A stretch of 64,000 bases of DNA from Terriglobia bacterium (GTDB lineage Bacteria > Acidobacteriota > Terriglobia > Terriglobales > Acidobacteriaceae), in NCBI GenBank assembly GCA_020072845.1, contig JAIQGF010000016.1:62001-126000 (forward strand). The letters run 5' to 3'. The notes under the pieces were generated by a model that made no database searches, had not been told where the DNA came from, and saw only the letters and a list, made by a program, of their open reading frames with translations. Below, piece by piece: positions 7,526 through 16,030 of this stretch. The translations under genes were made by a program, and so were the position numbers. The number at the start of each line of letters is the position of its first letter. Positions within the stretch are counted from its first letter, which is position 1.

Positions 7526-9373
7526 ATGCTGGATATAGCAGCCCTCGTGGCCGGCTTCGCGGTCCTCGCCATCCCCGGCATTTTCCTGTGGCGCGCCGCG
7601 TTTCCCGATCATGACCTGGTGGACCGCCTGACCTGGGGCGCTACCGCCGGGCTTGCGCTCGCTGTCCTGATCGCGTTTTACGTTTCCCTGTTCCGTCTGT
7701 CACTGTTCTGGCCGCTGTGGATGGGCGTGGTTGCGCTGAGCCTGCTGCTCGCCTGGCTTCGGTCGCCTCGCCGGCAATCGCCTGCGCCAGATCGCACCCG
7801 GTTTTGGCTGGCGTTGCTGCTCGCCGTGGTCGCCGTCTCCCGGTTCGCGCCCACGTTCTTTCGTGACATCCCCCTCGGATGGGACCCCAGCTTCCATCTC
7901 CTGCTGGCGAAGAAACTGCTGATCACCGACAAGCTCTTTTACGACTGGACCCCTTTTGAAACCGTCGCGCTGAACTATCCTCTGGGCAGTCATCTCCTGA
8001 TTGTGGTGCTCTCCCGTCTGACCTTAATTCCGCTGCACCGCGTCTTCCAACTGCTGGTTCCGGCGCTGGGTGTGATCACGACCGCCCAGGTGTATGGCCT
8101 CGCGAGAAATATTTTCCGCTCCTCGGAGGTCGCGCTGTATTCCGCGTTCGCCTATGGCATGTGGGCGGTCCTCGGCAGCATCGGCTATTACACCTGGGGA
8201 GGAATGCCCAACCAACTGGGCATGGTTTTTCTGATTCCGGTGATCGCCATCATGGCCCGGTCGGCGTGCAATCTACGCAGCGCCGCTGCCATTGCCGTGT
8301 TCCTCGCCGCCATGTTCGTGACGCACCATCATGTGGCCCTGGTAGCGGGCATTACGCTGGCCGTTGCTGCCGCGTATTTACTGCTCTCCTCCGAAACCGC
8401 CGAACCTGAAAAGTGGGGCAAGCTGCGCACTTTGACGCTCGGTGTGGCCGGCGCTATTGGGTTGGCTTCTGCCTATCTTGTGCCACAAGCCATGAAGGCC
8501 GCTCGGATTGGCGACACCGATGCGCTCCGCTTCCAAAGCTCCCATTCATTCTTGTCGCTGATCGCCGGCATGGGTGTGGTTTTCGTGGCCTTTGCCATTT
8601 GCGGCATCGTCCTGTCATGTGTGCGCGAGGCAGGAGCGCGCGCCGGCATGCTGCTCGCGATGTCACTCGCGCTGCTTGCCGCGTACCTGCTGTGCGGCCC
8701 GGTTTATCGCGCCTACGCTTTGCACCACTGGGGAGAGGAGCGCACCGCGCTGGAGCCTTCACGCTTCATTACCGACCTGGTTTACCTGGTCAGCGTATTC
8801 GCCGGTTACGCCATGTACCGCCTAGCTTCGCGCTATCGGCTGGAGCTTGGTACAACATTCGCGATCGCGCTGCTGCTGGCGCTCTCCAATATCCCGCTGT
8901 GGCGCGAGAGCTTCGCTCCGGACCGCGATCCAGATTGCTGGCGTGCCTACGCCTGGATTCAGCAGCACACCCCGGCCGACACGATCGTGCTGAACACCGA
9001 TGAATGGGCGCCCTACGCAACCTGGCGACGAACCCTCTTGACTCCCCTGCCGGCCTCGGAACCCCGCGCTGGCGACAACGATGCGCGCCGGGCAGCAGCG
9101 GCCTTGTCCGCGGGTCATCCGCCCCTAGTCAGCACAGTGGTCGAGGTGATTGCTCCCGGCGGCAAGTGGCAGCGTGGTTCGGTCATCTGGAATTCACCGT
9201 CAGGATGGGCGATCGTGCAGCAGTGGCCGGAGACAGCGGCGACAGCGCCGCGCCGACCAAAACCCGGCCATACGCTGCGCTTCCCCGCTTCTCCGCGCCC
9301 TCGGCTGGCGTTTACTTTGCGCCGCTGGAAATCTGAACTTCCGGCAAGCTTGCCGACCGCAATTTCTGGTTGA
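7526..9373 (+). CDS. Polytopic membrane protein, glycosyltransferase (PMT/DUF6541)-like
   Basis: A 615-residue protein with roughly a dozen hydrophobic segments. After the first three helices the loop FRDIPLGWDPSFHLLLAKKLL has the acidic/His arrangement found in the first extracytoplasmic loop of GT-C glycosyltransferases (WDPSFH). This supports a lipid-linked sugar transferase or related DUF6541-type protein, but acceptor and donor are unknown. The final 120 residues are a soluble domain. Its 3' end overlaps the convergent BNR-repeat gene by 62 nt, so both proteins are coded by the same DNA there. Confidence 0.6.
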   Translation: MLDIAALVAGFAVLAIPGIFLWRAAFPDHDLVDRLTWGATAGLALAVLIAFYVSLFRLSLFWPLWMGVVALSLLLAWLRSPRRQSPAPDRTRFWLALLLAVVAVSRFAPTFFRDIPLGWDPSFHLLLAKKLLITDKLFYDWTPFETVALNYPLGSHLLIVVLSRLTLIPLHRVFQLLVPALGVITTAQVYGLARNIFRSSEVALYSAFAYGMWAVLGSIGYYTWGGMPNQLGMVFLIPVIAIMARSACNLRSAAAIAVFLAAMFVTHHHVALVAGITLAVAAAYLLLSSETAEPEKWGKLRTLTLGVAGAIGLASAYLVPQAMKAARIGDTDALRFQSSHSFLSLIAGMGVVFVAFAICGIVLSCVREAGARAGMLLAMSLALLAAYLLCGPVYRAYALHHWGEERTALEPSRFITDLVYLVSVFAGYAMYRLASRYRLELGTTFAIALLLALSNIPLWRESFAPDRDPDCWRAYAWIQQHTPADTIVLNTDEWAPYATWRRTLLTPLPASEPRAGDNDARRAAAALSAGHPPLVSTVVEVIAPGGKWQRGSVIWNSPSGWAIVQQWPETAATAPRRPKPGHTLRFPASPRPRLAFTLRRWKSELPASLPTAISG

Positions 9374-12300
9374 GTGCCGCGAGGTCACGCGACTTCACCT
9401 GCTCCCATTTTGTGAGCAGCAGCGGGAGCGATCGCTGCAAGTCGCGGAAGGTCGCCACCACCTGCGATGTCGGCGCCGTGTCGGCGCTGTCCACCATCTC
9501 ATACACCGTCCCGAGGCTGCTGCTCAGGCCCGTAAGATTGTCGCTGGCAGCGCGCTGTCCGTATTCGCCGGGCGCGCCCTCCAGTGTTCGCAAGGTCTTG
9601 TCCAGTTCGTTGATCGCTTCGGCAACATCGCCCGGCAGCGACTTCGCGGGCATCAGCAGATTCCTTAACTGCGTCCGCACCGAGCGCACCTGCTGCAGGG
9701 CGTCGTAGTCCTGCTGCAGCACATCGGCGATCTTGGTTGCGATGTCGAATTGCTGCGCCAGGCCCTCCGCCGGCGTGGTGACGCGCGGGTCCATCTTCAC
9801 CGTGAGTTTTTGCGACAAGGTCTTCCCGTCCGCCGTGAGCTTCACCGTGTACTCGCCCGGCAGCGCGCGAGGCCCTTGCGGCGCCAGCGGAGTGTCGTGG
9901 GGAATCGCCGAAATCGGCAAGTTCCGCCTCAGCACGGCAGGCGGAGGATAGTGCAGGTCCCAAACCCAACGATGCATCCCCGACGACGCTGCCAAAACCC
10001 GCGGCGGCCTTGCCCAGGACGTCATCACGGTCAAGTCTTTGGGGTTGATCTCTTCCGGTTTATCCGTGCTGGCGAAGCGCCGCACCAATTTCTCCGCAGC
10101 ATCAAATACCTCTAAAACAGCCTGTTGGCTTTCATCCTTCAAGTAGTAGTTGATGATTGCACCATCCGGCGGATTCTGACCCGCCGGCTCTTCCGGCGGC
10201 AGCGGCGTGTCGGTATTGGTGCTGCGCCGCACGCGATATGCGACCTGTGGTTGGAACAGATGCGCCTGCGCCCGCGCCATTTCGACCGACATCTGCCGCA
10301 AGGGCGTAATGTCATCCAGAATCCAGAACGACCGCCCGTGCGTGCCCACCACGATGTCGTCGCCATGCACCACCAGGTCGCGCATGGAGGTGTGCGGCAG
10401 GTTCAATTGCAGCGCTTGCCAGTGGTCGCCATCATCGAAGGAGACCCAGATGCTAGTCTCCGTTCCGGCAAACAGCAGGCCCTTGCGCTCCGGATCTTCG
10501 CGCACCGCGTTCACCGCGGCATCGTCGGGCAAGCCGTTGGTGATCTTCTGCCAGGTCTCGCCGCCGTCGTGCGTACGGTAGATGTAGGCATGCAGGTCGT
10601 CAAGCCGGAAGCGATTCACCGCGGCATAGCAAGTGTTGGTGTCGAAGTGCCCGGCCTCGATCTGCGCGACCTTGCTCCATGGCGTCAACTCCGCAGGCGT
10701 GACGTTCTGCCAGGTCTTACCGCCGTCGCGGGTGACGTGGATGAGCCCATCATCGCTGCCCACCCAAATGACGTTCGCATCCTGGAATGAAGGCCCGATG
10801 CTGTAGATCACGCCGCGATGTTCGGTCTTGTCGTTGGCCGCGAAATTTCCCAGGTTTGGCGGCACACCGGGATGCTCGCGCGTCAGGTCGGGACTGACAA
10901 CCTCCCAGCTCTGCCCGCCGTTGGTCGTCTTGAACAGCACGTTCGATCCGAGGTAAAGCGCGTGCTTGTCCACCGGGGAGAAGATGAGCGGCGCGGTGCG
11001 ATTGAAGCGGTACTTCCCTGTCCGCAGCACGACCGGTGAAACATCCTGGGACTGCGTGGTCGTCTGGTCGTAGCGCGAGACTTTGCCGCCGTAAATGAAG
11101 TTCGGATGCAGCGGATCGGGCGCGACGTAGCCATACTCCTCCGTGCCCACGGTGTGCCAGTCGCGAAAGGTGATGGCGCCGTAATCGCTGCGGCTGGCGG
11201 TGCCGGCCGACCCGCTCTCCTGTTGCCCGCCGTACACCCAGTAGGGAAAGCGGTCGTCGGTGATCACGTGATAGAACTGCGCCGTCGGCTGGTTGTACCA
11301 CGAACTCCAGGTGGCGCCACCGTTCACGGTCAGGGTCGCGCCCTGGTCGGCGCCCATCAGGATGATGTCGGGATTCTCCGGGTTGATCCAGATGCGGTGG
11401 TAATCATCGCCGCCGGGCGCGCCTTTGATGGCGGTGAAGCTGGTTCCGCCGTCGGTGGAGCGGTACGTCGTGGTATTGGCGGAGTACACAACGTCCGGAT
11501 TGCGTGGGTCCACCTTGACCTCGGCGAAATCGTCGGCGCGACCGTAGACCCGCGTTTCATTGTTGACCCGATTCCACGTCTGGCCGGCATTGTCGGAGCG
11601 ATAGAGGCCGCCGTGCTCCGCGTCCGCCTGCACCGTCGCGTAGATGCGATTGGGATTGCTGGGCGCGATGCCGAGCCCGATTCGCCCTAGCCCTTCCGCC
11701 CACGTCGGCAGCCCCTGCGTTAGCGGCTGCCAGGTTTTTCCGCCGTCGGTGGATTTGAACAGTCCGCTGCCCGGCCCGAGAATGGCGCCCCCGGTGGTCC
11801 ATGGTGGCCGGCGCGCCGACCACAGCACGGCATACAGAGTCTGCGAGTTCTTCGGGTCGAATGCCAAATCAATCGCACCCGTGTTCTCGTCTTTGTAGAG
11901 AATCTTTTCCCAGGATTCTCCGCCGTCGGTGGAGCGGAATATGCCGCGCTCCTGGTTCGGCCCGTAGGGATGTCCGAGCACCGCGGCGAAGACGCGGTTG
12001 GGATCGCGCGGGTCTACCAGCACCACCGGAATTTGCCAGCCATCGCGCAGGCCAAGGTGCTGCCAGGTCTTGCCCGCGTCGGTGGACTTGTAAATTCCGT
12101 CGCCAGTCGAGAGGTCCGGGCGCTGCAGGCCTTCGCCGCTGCCGATGTAAGTGATGTCGGGATTGGAGGGCGCCACCGCCAGCGCTCCGATGGAGCCGGT
12201 CGGCTGGCCGTCGAAGATGGGATGCCAGGTGTGCCCGAAGTCGGTGCTCTTCCAGGCGCCGCCGTTGTTGACCCCGATGTAAAAGACGTTCTGCTTTCCG

Positions 12301-12458
12301 GGAATTCCCGTCGCCGCCACCGTTCGCCCGCCGCGAAACGGGCCAATCATTCGCCACCGCATCTCCTGATAGAGCGAGGGACTAAACTGTTGCCCGACAA
12401 GCGGCGCCCCGACGCACAACATCACCAACAGCCAGCGCAAACGCCCCATTGTTTTCAC
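9312..12458 (-). CDS. Secreted VPS10/sortilin-like BNR (Asp-box) repeat protein
   Basis: A 1048-residue protein with a signal peptide (GRLRWLLVMLCVGAPLVGQ) and then RMIGPFRGGRTVAATG, a start typical of exported sialidase-fold proteins annotated as VPS10-domain or glycosyl hydrolase in Acidobacteriota and Bacteroidota. Many Asp-box motifs of the form STDGGKTW, STDAGKTW, RTHDGGETW and KTTNGGQSW recur over residues 60-700, consistent with one or two beta-propellers. The last 300 residues include a beta-sandwich segment and a helical tail. Despite the fold there is no evidence for hydrolase activity. The gene is monocistronic and convergent with the membrane glycosyltransferase-like gene. Confidence 0.8.
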   Translation of the reverse strand: MKTMGRLRWLLVMLCVGAPLVGQQFSPSLYQEMRWRMIGPFRGGRTVAATGIPGKQNVFYIGVNNGGAWKSTDFGHTWHPIFDGQPTGSIGALAVAPSNPDITYIGSGEGLQRPDLSTGDGIYKSTDAGKTWQHLGLRDGWQIPVVLVDPRDPNRVFAAVLGHPYGPNQERGIFRSTDGGESWEKILYKDENTGAIDLAFDPKNSQTLYAVLWSARRPPWTTGGAILGPGSGLFKSTDGGKTWQPLTQGLPTWAEGLGRIGLGIAPSNPNRIYATVQADAEHGGLYRSDNAGQTWNRVNNETRVYGRADDFAEVKVDPRNPDVVYSANTTTYRSTDGGTSFTAIKGAPGGDDYHRIWINPENPDIILMGADQGATLTVNGGATWSSWYNQPTAQFYHVITDDRFPYWVYGGQQESGSAGTASRSDYGAITFRDWHTVGTEEYGYVAPDPLHPNFIYGGKVSRYDQTTTQSQDVSPVVLRTGKYRFNRTAPLIFSPVDKHALYLGSNVLFKTTNGGQSWEVVSPDLTREHPGVPPNLGNFAANDKTEHRGVIYSIGPSFQDANVIWVGSDDGLIHVTRDGGKTWQNVTPAELTPWSKVAQIEAGHFDTNTCYAAVNRFRLDDLHAYIYRTHDGGETWQKITNGLPDDAAVNAVREDPERKGLLFAGTETSIWVSFDDGDHWQALQLNLPHTSMRDLVVHGDDIVVGTHGRSFWILDDITPLRQMSVEMARAQAHLFQPQVAYRVRRSTNTDTPLPPEEPAGQNPPDGAIINYYLKDESQQAVLEVFDAAEKLVRRFASTDKPEEINPKDLTVMTSWARPPRVLAASSGMHRWVWDLHYPPPAVLRRNLPISAIPHDTPLAPQGPRALPGEYTVKLTADGKTLSQKLTVKMDPRVTTPAEGLAQQFDIATKIADVLQQDYDALQQVRSVRTQLRNLLMPAKSLPGDVAEAINELDKTLRTLEGAPGEYGQRAASDNLTGLSSSLGTVYEMVDSADTAPTSQVVATFRDLQRSLPLLLTKWEQVKSRDLAALNQKLRSASLPEVQISSGAK

Positions 12459-12527
12459 CCCGTGCGATCTATCGCGAAGCGACGATTGTACGCCTCCGCG
12501 AAATCTCCGCGCCGTGTGCGCTGATGC

Positions 12528-12544
12528 TGGTAGTGGGTCAATTT
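12528..12544 (+). repeat. Left 17-nt terminal inverted repeat
   Basis: The sequence TGGTAGTGGGTCAATTT is the exact reverse complement of 14768-14784. Inward, the similarity continues for about four more positions with two mismatches. It lies 70 nt upstream of the BNR-protein start codon, within that gene's probable promoter region. Confidence 0.85.
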
Positions 12545-12712
12545 TTGGTTTGCCGATAATTCATCCAGAAAAGTACCCCGGGGACGGGGACTCGGACCAT
12601 TGCCGACACGACAGCCGCGTTTTCTCGCGTGGTCCGCGAGTCACGCTCTACGAATTGTGGGCGTCCTGTGCCGAATCTCGGCAACAAAATCGACTGCATC
12701 CGCAACATAGCC

Positions 12713-12741
12713 TTGACATACGATGGACGAAGCGCTAACTG
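12713..12741 (+). promoter_or_regulatory. Possible promoter of the radical SAM-HD gene
   Basis: A perfect -35-like TTGACA at 12713-12718 is followed after 17 nt by TAACTG, a poor -10 match. It lies about 115 nt upstream of the chosen start codon. The consensus hexamer and spacing are suggestive only. Confidence 0.25.
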
Positions 12742-12855
12742 TGGCAGAGTGTTCGTGGTCGCCTCGAATATCGGCAGGAACGTTTCAGGTGAGCACGAGG
12801 GAGCTACGTCAATGTGGGCCTGATGTCAGTCGTGAGACGAGCGGAGGATATCCTA

Positions 12856-14667
12856 ATGGCAGAAGTGATTTCCAGGGAATGTTGTTTTCGCACAGACAAT
12901 CTCCCTTTTTCTAAAGCTGTTTGGGAAGTCACGTTCGCGTGTCCGCTTAAATGTCCCTATTGTTTCCAGGAACGTACCGGCCATAGAAATGATATTTCGC
13001 GAGCAGATATGCACTCGGTCCGAGAAGGTGCCTTACGATTCCTTCAGTTCATGCAGCCGAGGAGTGTGCTTTTATCTGGTGGAGAGCCACTAACGCTGGG
13101 CGAAGATCTTTTCAAGCTAATTGAATCCATCAAAGAAATGGGCGCTGACTTTTCCGTGTCCACGACAGGGTTTCCTCAAGAGGTATTTCTGAGAATGCTC
13201 GAATTCGGGCCCGGCGGGATCAACATTAGCATCGACCCTGCAGGCATGGAGGGGAACCAGTACGAGTATCGCAAGACCAAGTTTGAGACACTCCTTGCCA
13301 CTCTACAGGCAATATCCTCGAAAAGAATTCCCATCAAGGGTACTTCTCTCATCACAAAAGAAAACCTCCAAAACGTGCCCGCCTATGTGGATATGCTTCG
13401 CACCTTGGCGGCCAAGGCACCAACACTGCGGACCCTCTTCATTACAAACCCATATCACATTGGATACGCGCGCCCTGATCTTTCTGTAAAACCCAGCGAT
13501 GTTGAGGAGTTCGTTGGCCAAGTTCGTTCACTTGCGACTTCGTCAATTGATCTCCGCTTCATTAATTTCTCGTCAATTGCTTTGCCCCTGCAGGACTGTC
13601 CTGCTGCAGCAAGCATCTTCTCAATAGTTCCGAACGGAGATGTTGTTGGATGCCCGTTTCTGTACCAGCGGAGTTCAAGCTTCGCTGTTGGCAATGTTGC
13701 CGAGAATCCAGCGGATGTCATCAGACGCAGTTTAGAGCGGTTCCGAGGTTTTCTCACGCAGAACATGCATCAACTGATTTGCTCCACGCCCGAGTGTGTG
13801 GAGTGCCCCGCCAAGCAGGAGTGCCATGGTGGATGTTTCGCAGAATCGTTCGCGATGAAAGAGACTTCGATACCGGCGCTATTGTGCAAGAGAACTGCTC
13901 AGAACGCCCAAGGACGCGACGAGAAACTTCTCTCGCTTCCCTTACAGGTGCGAAGGAAACTAATGGCTGGAAGACCAAAGGCAAGTTTCGAGCGGAGCAG
14001 CCTTGATCCCGAGCTAGAGGTCCGAATGGCCAGCCATGTTCGCGAATATATGAAGCACAGTTTCTCAGACATCGCACACCGTTTCGACCACGTCGAGGCT
14101 GTTGTCCAATTGGCGAAAACAATCGCGACACAGGAGAAGGCAAACAAGAGGATTGTCGTCCCTGCTGCATATTTTCACGATTTTGCACCACGGCAGCACG
14201 AGGCATTTCATTTCCACACGGACGAATCAGCGGATGCAGCCGCTACATTCCTTAACGAGAATGGGTTTGACGCTGACGAAATCACTGCAATCGTGCACTG
14301 CATTGTAGCGTCTGAGTTCAGTTCTTACCTGTTGGGAATCGAACCTAGGACCATAGAAGCAAGAGTTGTACGCGATGCAGACTTCTTGGAGTCAATGGGA
14401 GCAAGGGGAATAGCACGGGCATTTGCCTTCGCCGGCAAACATTGCGCCGAACTGGGAGATGTTGATTACGATCCTTACTCTCCACCATTCACACATCACA
14501 ATATTATGGCGCCTGATACGACTCCGATACAGCACTTCGCAGCCAAACTTCTCCTGCTGAATCGGTTACTCTTGACCGCGTCAGGAAAAGGCATGGGACG
14601 ACGTCGACATAAGTTAATGTTGGATTTCCTGCTGCAATACAAGAACGAGATGAAGGGCGTGAGTTGA
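12856..14667 (+). CDS. Radical SAM/SPASM-like protein fused to an HD phosphohydrolase
   Basis: A 603-residue protein. The start is the ATG at 12856, preceded by GCGGAGG with 8-nt spacing. The N-terminal half is a radical SAM enzyme: C29xxxC33xxC36 (CPLKCPYC) binds the SAM-cleaving 4Fe-4S cluster and SGGEP at 74-78 is the SAM-binding loop. A Cys-rich segment at about 310-328 (CSTPECVECPAKQECHGGC) matches a SPASM/twitch auxiliary cluster site. The C-terminal 200 residues form an HD domain: H408/H412, Y-F-H441-D442 and D507-A-D509, close to the YpgQ-like nucleotide phosphohydrolase pattern. Family knowledge gives no known joint role; a peptide- or nucleotide-modifying enzyme with a built-in hydrolase is plausible. 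GC is clearly lower than in the neighbours, indicating transfer. Confidence 0.85.
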   Translation: MAEVISRECCFRTDNLPFSKAVWEVTFACPLKCPYCFQERTGHRNDISRADMHSVREGALRFLQFMQPRSVLLSGGEPLTLGEDLFKLIESIKEMGADFSVSTTGFPQEVFLRMLEFGPGGINISIDPAGMEGNQYEYRKTKFETLLATLQAISSKRIPIKGTSLITKENLQNVPAYVDMLRTLAAKAPTLRTLFITNPYHIGYARPDLSVKPSDVEEFVGQVRSLATSSIDLRFINFSSIALPLQDCPAAASIFSIVPNGDVVGCPFLYQRSSSFAVGNVAENPADVIRRSLERFRGFLTQNMHQLICSTPECVECPAKQECHGGCFAESFAMKETSIPALLCKRTAQNAQGRDEKLLSLPLQVRRKLMAGRPKASFERSSLDPELEVRMASHVREYMKHSFSDIAHRFDHVEAVVQLAKTIATQEKANKRIVVPAAYFHDFAPRQHEAFHFHTDESADAAATFLNENGFDADEITAIVHCIVASEFSSYLLGIEPRTIEARVVRDADFLESMGARGIARAFAFAGKHCAELGDVDYDPYSPPFTHHNIMAPDTTPIQHFAAKLLLLNRLLLTASGKGMGRRRHKLMLDFLLQYKNEMKGVS

Positions 14668-14767
14668 GCAGACCTCCGACGACTGTCCCGTTCGGATTCG
14701 GAGCGATTACTCCGCGCATCTCCAGCACTACACGTTGCGCGGTTCCGCACGAGTCACGCCGACCCGG

Positions 14768-14784
14768 AAATTGACCCACTACCA
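14768..14784 (-). repeat. Right 17-nt terminal inverted repeat
   Basis: The sequence AAATTGACCCACTACCA is the exact reverse complement of the left repeat at 12528-12544. It lies 100 nt after the radical SAM-HD stop and 72 nt before the FKBP start. Confidence 0.85.
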
Positions 14785-14856
14785 AGCCCTCCCCACTTGG
14801 CGAAATTCCTGCGCCGGTGGTAGCTTGGTGGTTCGTCGTACAGGAGAACAAGCCTC

Positions 14857-15297
14857 ATGCTGAAGCTCGCTTTCGCGACCCTTGCACTTGCGTTCCTGCT
14901 CGCCTCCGCGCCCGCGCAGAACTCCGGCGGGCCCACCAAGGTTACAGGCAAACCGACCAAGCTGCCCGACGGCCTGGAGTATTGGGACATCAAGGAAGGT
15001 ACCGGCCCGGCCGCCAAAAAAGGCGACAAGGTCAAGGTCCACTACACCGGCTGGCTGACGGATGGCAAGAAATTCGACAGCTCGGTGGACCGCAACGATC
15101 CGTTTATCTTCACGCTTGGCGCCGGCCAGGTCATTAAGGGATGGGACGAGGGCGTCGCCGGCATGAAGGTTGGCGGCAAGCGCCAGTTGCGCATTCCGCC
15201 TGAGCTGGGTTACGGCAGCCGCGGCGCCGGCGGCGGCCTTATCCCGCCCAATGCCACCCTCATCTTTGACGTGGACCTTCTCGGCATTGGCAAATAG
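14857..15297 (+). CDS. Exported FKBP-type peptidyl-prolyl cis-trans isomerase
   Basis: A 146-residue protein: signal peptide 1-20 ([13 protein letters not shown]), then a single FKBP domain with the classic segments [37 protein letters not shown] and [10 protein letters not shown]. The active-site aromatic and Asp residues (Y, F, D in YTGWL and FDSS; W in KGWDEG) are present. It would catalyse prolyl isomerisation and assist folding in the periplasm. The gene stands alone, with the repeat/terminator module R1 directly after its stop. Confidence 0.93.
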   Translation: MLKLAFATLALAFLLASAPAQNSGGPTKVTGKPTKLPDGLEYWDIKEGTGPAAKKGDKVKVHYTGWLTDGKKFDSSVDRNDPFIFTLGAGQVIKGWDEGVAGMKVGGKRQLRIPPELGYGSRGAGGGLIPPNATLIFDVDLLGIGK

Positions 15298-15303
15298 AAA
15301 ACC

Positions 15304-15415
15304 TAACCACGGATTCCCACGGATTTCCGCGGATCAAAAGCAAGGCACGCCTCAAGACAAGGCGCGTTTTCTTTTTTGCTTTATCCGTGTGAATCCGCGT
15401 GAATCTGTGGCTAAG
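15304..15415. repeat. Repeat module R1: inverted arms of 10-nt units between two convergent genes
   Basis: The left arm (15307-15335) contains CCACGGATTC, CCACGGATTT and CCGCGGATC in tandem. The right arm (15383-15410) contains ATCCGTGTGA, ATCCGCGTGA and ATCTGTGGC, the reverse complement with mismatches. The arms lie just after the FKBP stop and just before the stop of the convergent dinB-like gene, and a T-tract hairpin lies between them. Confidence 0.8.
15346..15378 (+). terminator. Weak rho-independent terminator after FKBP gene
   Basis: A CGCCT/AGGCG stem of 5 bp with a 7-nt loop is followed by a T-rich run (TTTTCTTTTTT). The stem is short, but the outer repeat arms could extend it. It fits the end of the FKBP transcript. 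Confidence 0.45.
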
Positions 15416-15420
15416 TTTCT

Positions 15421-15903
15421 TTACGCGGCGACTTTTTTCGTGATCGCCTCGACCTGCTTGACATGGTTCAGGTCGTGACCTGCCATGGTCTCGACGAGCT
15501 CGCCGAAGCTTCCCTCGCCGCGTTCCGGGTGGGTATTTTTCTTCGACCGCGCCGCTGGACCAGCCTGTTCGATCAGTTGCATGTTCCAGTGGCGCACTGC
15601 CGAAAAGACCGCCAACGCCGCGTGCGCATCGTGGCCGGCGTACATCTGTGACCATTGATCCTGATCGAACGGCTGGATCACGTGATGGTCCTCGGACAGC
15701 GTCTGCCGCAAGCGGAAGGCGAACGCTATTTCGCAATCGGCAAGGTGGCAGAAAATCTCGCGCGCGCTCCACTTCCCCGGCGCCGGCGAGTAGTTGATCC
15801 GCTCCGGACCCAGCAGGTTCGCCAACGCTTCCAGGCGTGTCGGCGTGCCGGTAATCACCTCGGCTGCTTCTTGATCTTTCAGGAATGATGCGTACGGATT
15901 CAT
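15421..15903 (-). CDS. DinB-family four-helix protein
   Basis: A 160-residue protein with the DinB/YfiT-like pattern: WSAREIFCHLADCEIAFAFRLRQTL near residues 45-70 carries the first metal-ligand His (CHLAD), and HDLNHVKQVEAI near the C-terminus carries the HxxxH-type ligands. Members bind a divalent metal, and some are bacillithiol- or mycothiol-dependent transferases; the thiol partner in this organism is unknown. It is convergent with the FKBP gene and its stop lies 10 nt from repeat module R1. Confidence 0.8.
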   Translation of the reverse strand: MNPYASFLKDQEAAEVITGTPTRLEALANLLGPERINYSPAPGKWSAREIFCHLADCEIAFAFRLRQTLSEDHHVIQPFDQDQWSQMYAGHDAHAALAVFSAVRHWNMQLIEQAGPAARSKKNTHPERGEGSFGELVETMAGHDLNHVKQVEAITKKVAA

Positions 15904-16030
15904 GGTCAGGCCTCCATGTTCGGTTTTCGGCTGCTACCAGCTTGGATTGGATTGCTCGCCGCGCCGGCAAGCTTCAAAACCATAGCCGCAGCGCGCGGAC
16001 AATGTGGGATGAGTCGCTGACCCCTGTCGT

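Larger units (their letters stand above)
12528..14784. mobile_element. Candidate IR-bounded cassette carrying a radical SAM-HD gene
   Basis: A perfect 17-nt inverted repeat (TGGTAGTGGGTCAATTT at 12528-12544; reverse complement at 14768-14784) bounds a 2257-nt segment that starts TG and ends CA, as many transposon ends do. The interior is visibly lower in GC than both flanks and holds a single clear gene. The repeat resembles ends I associate with IS21-type elements, but this is recollection and no transposase is present. I see no target-site duplication immediately outside. It is best read as a non-autonomous element or a transposon remnant with a passenger gene. Confidence 0.6.
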
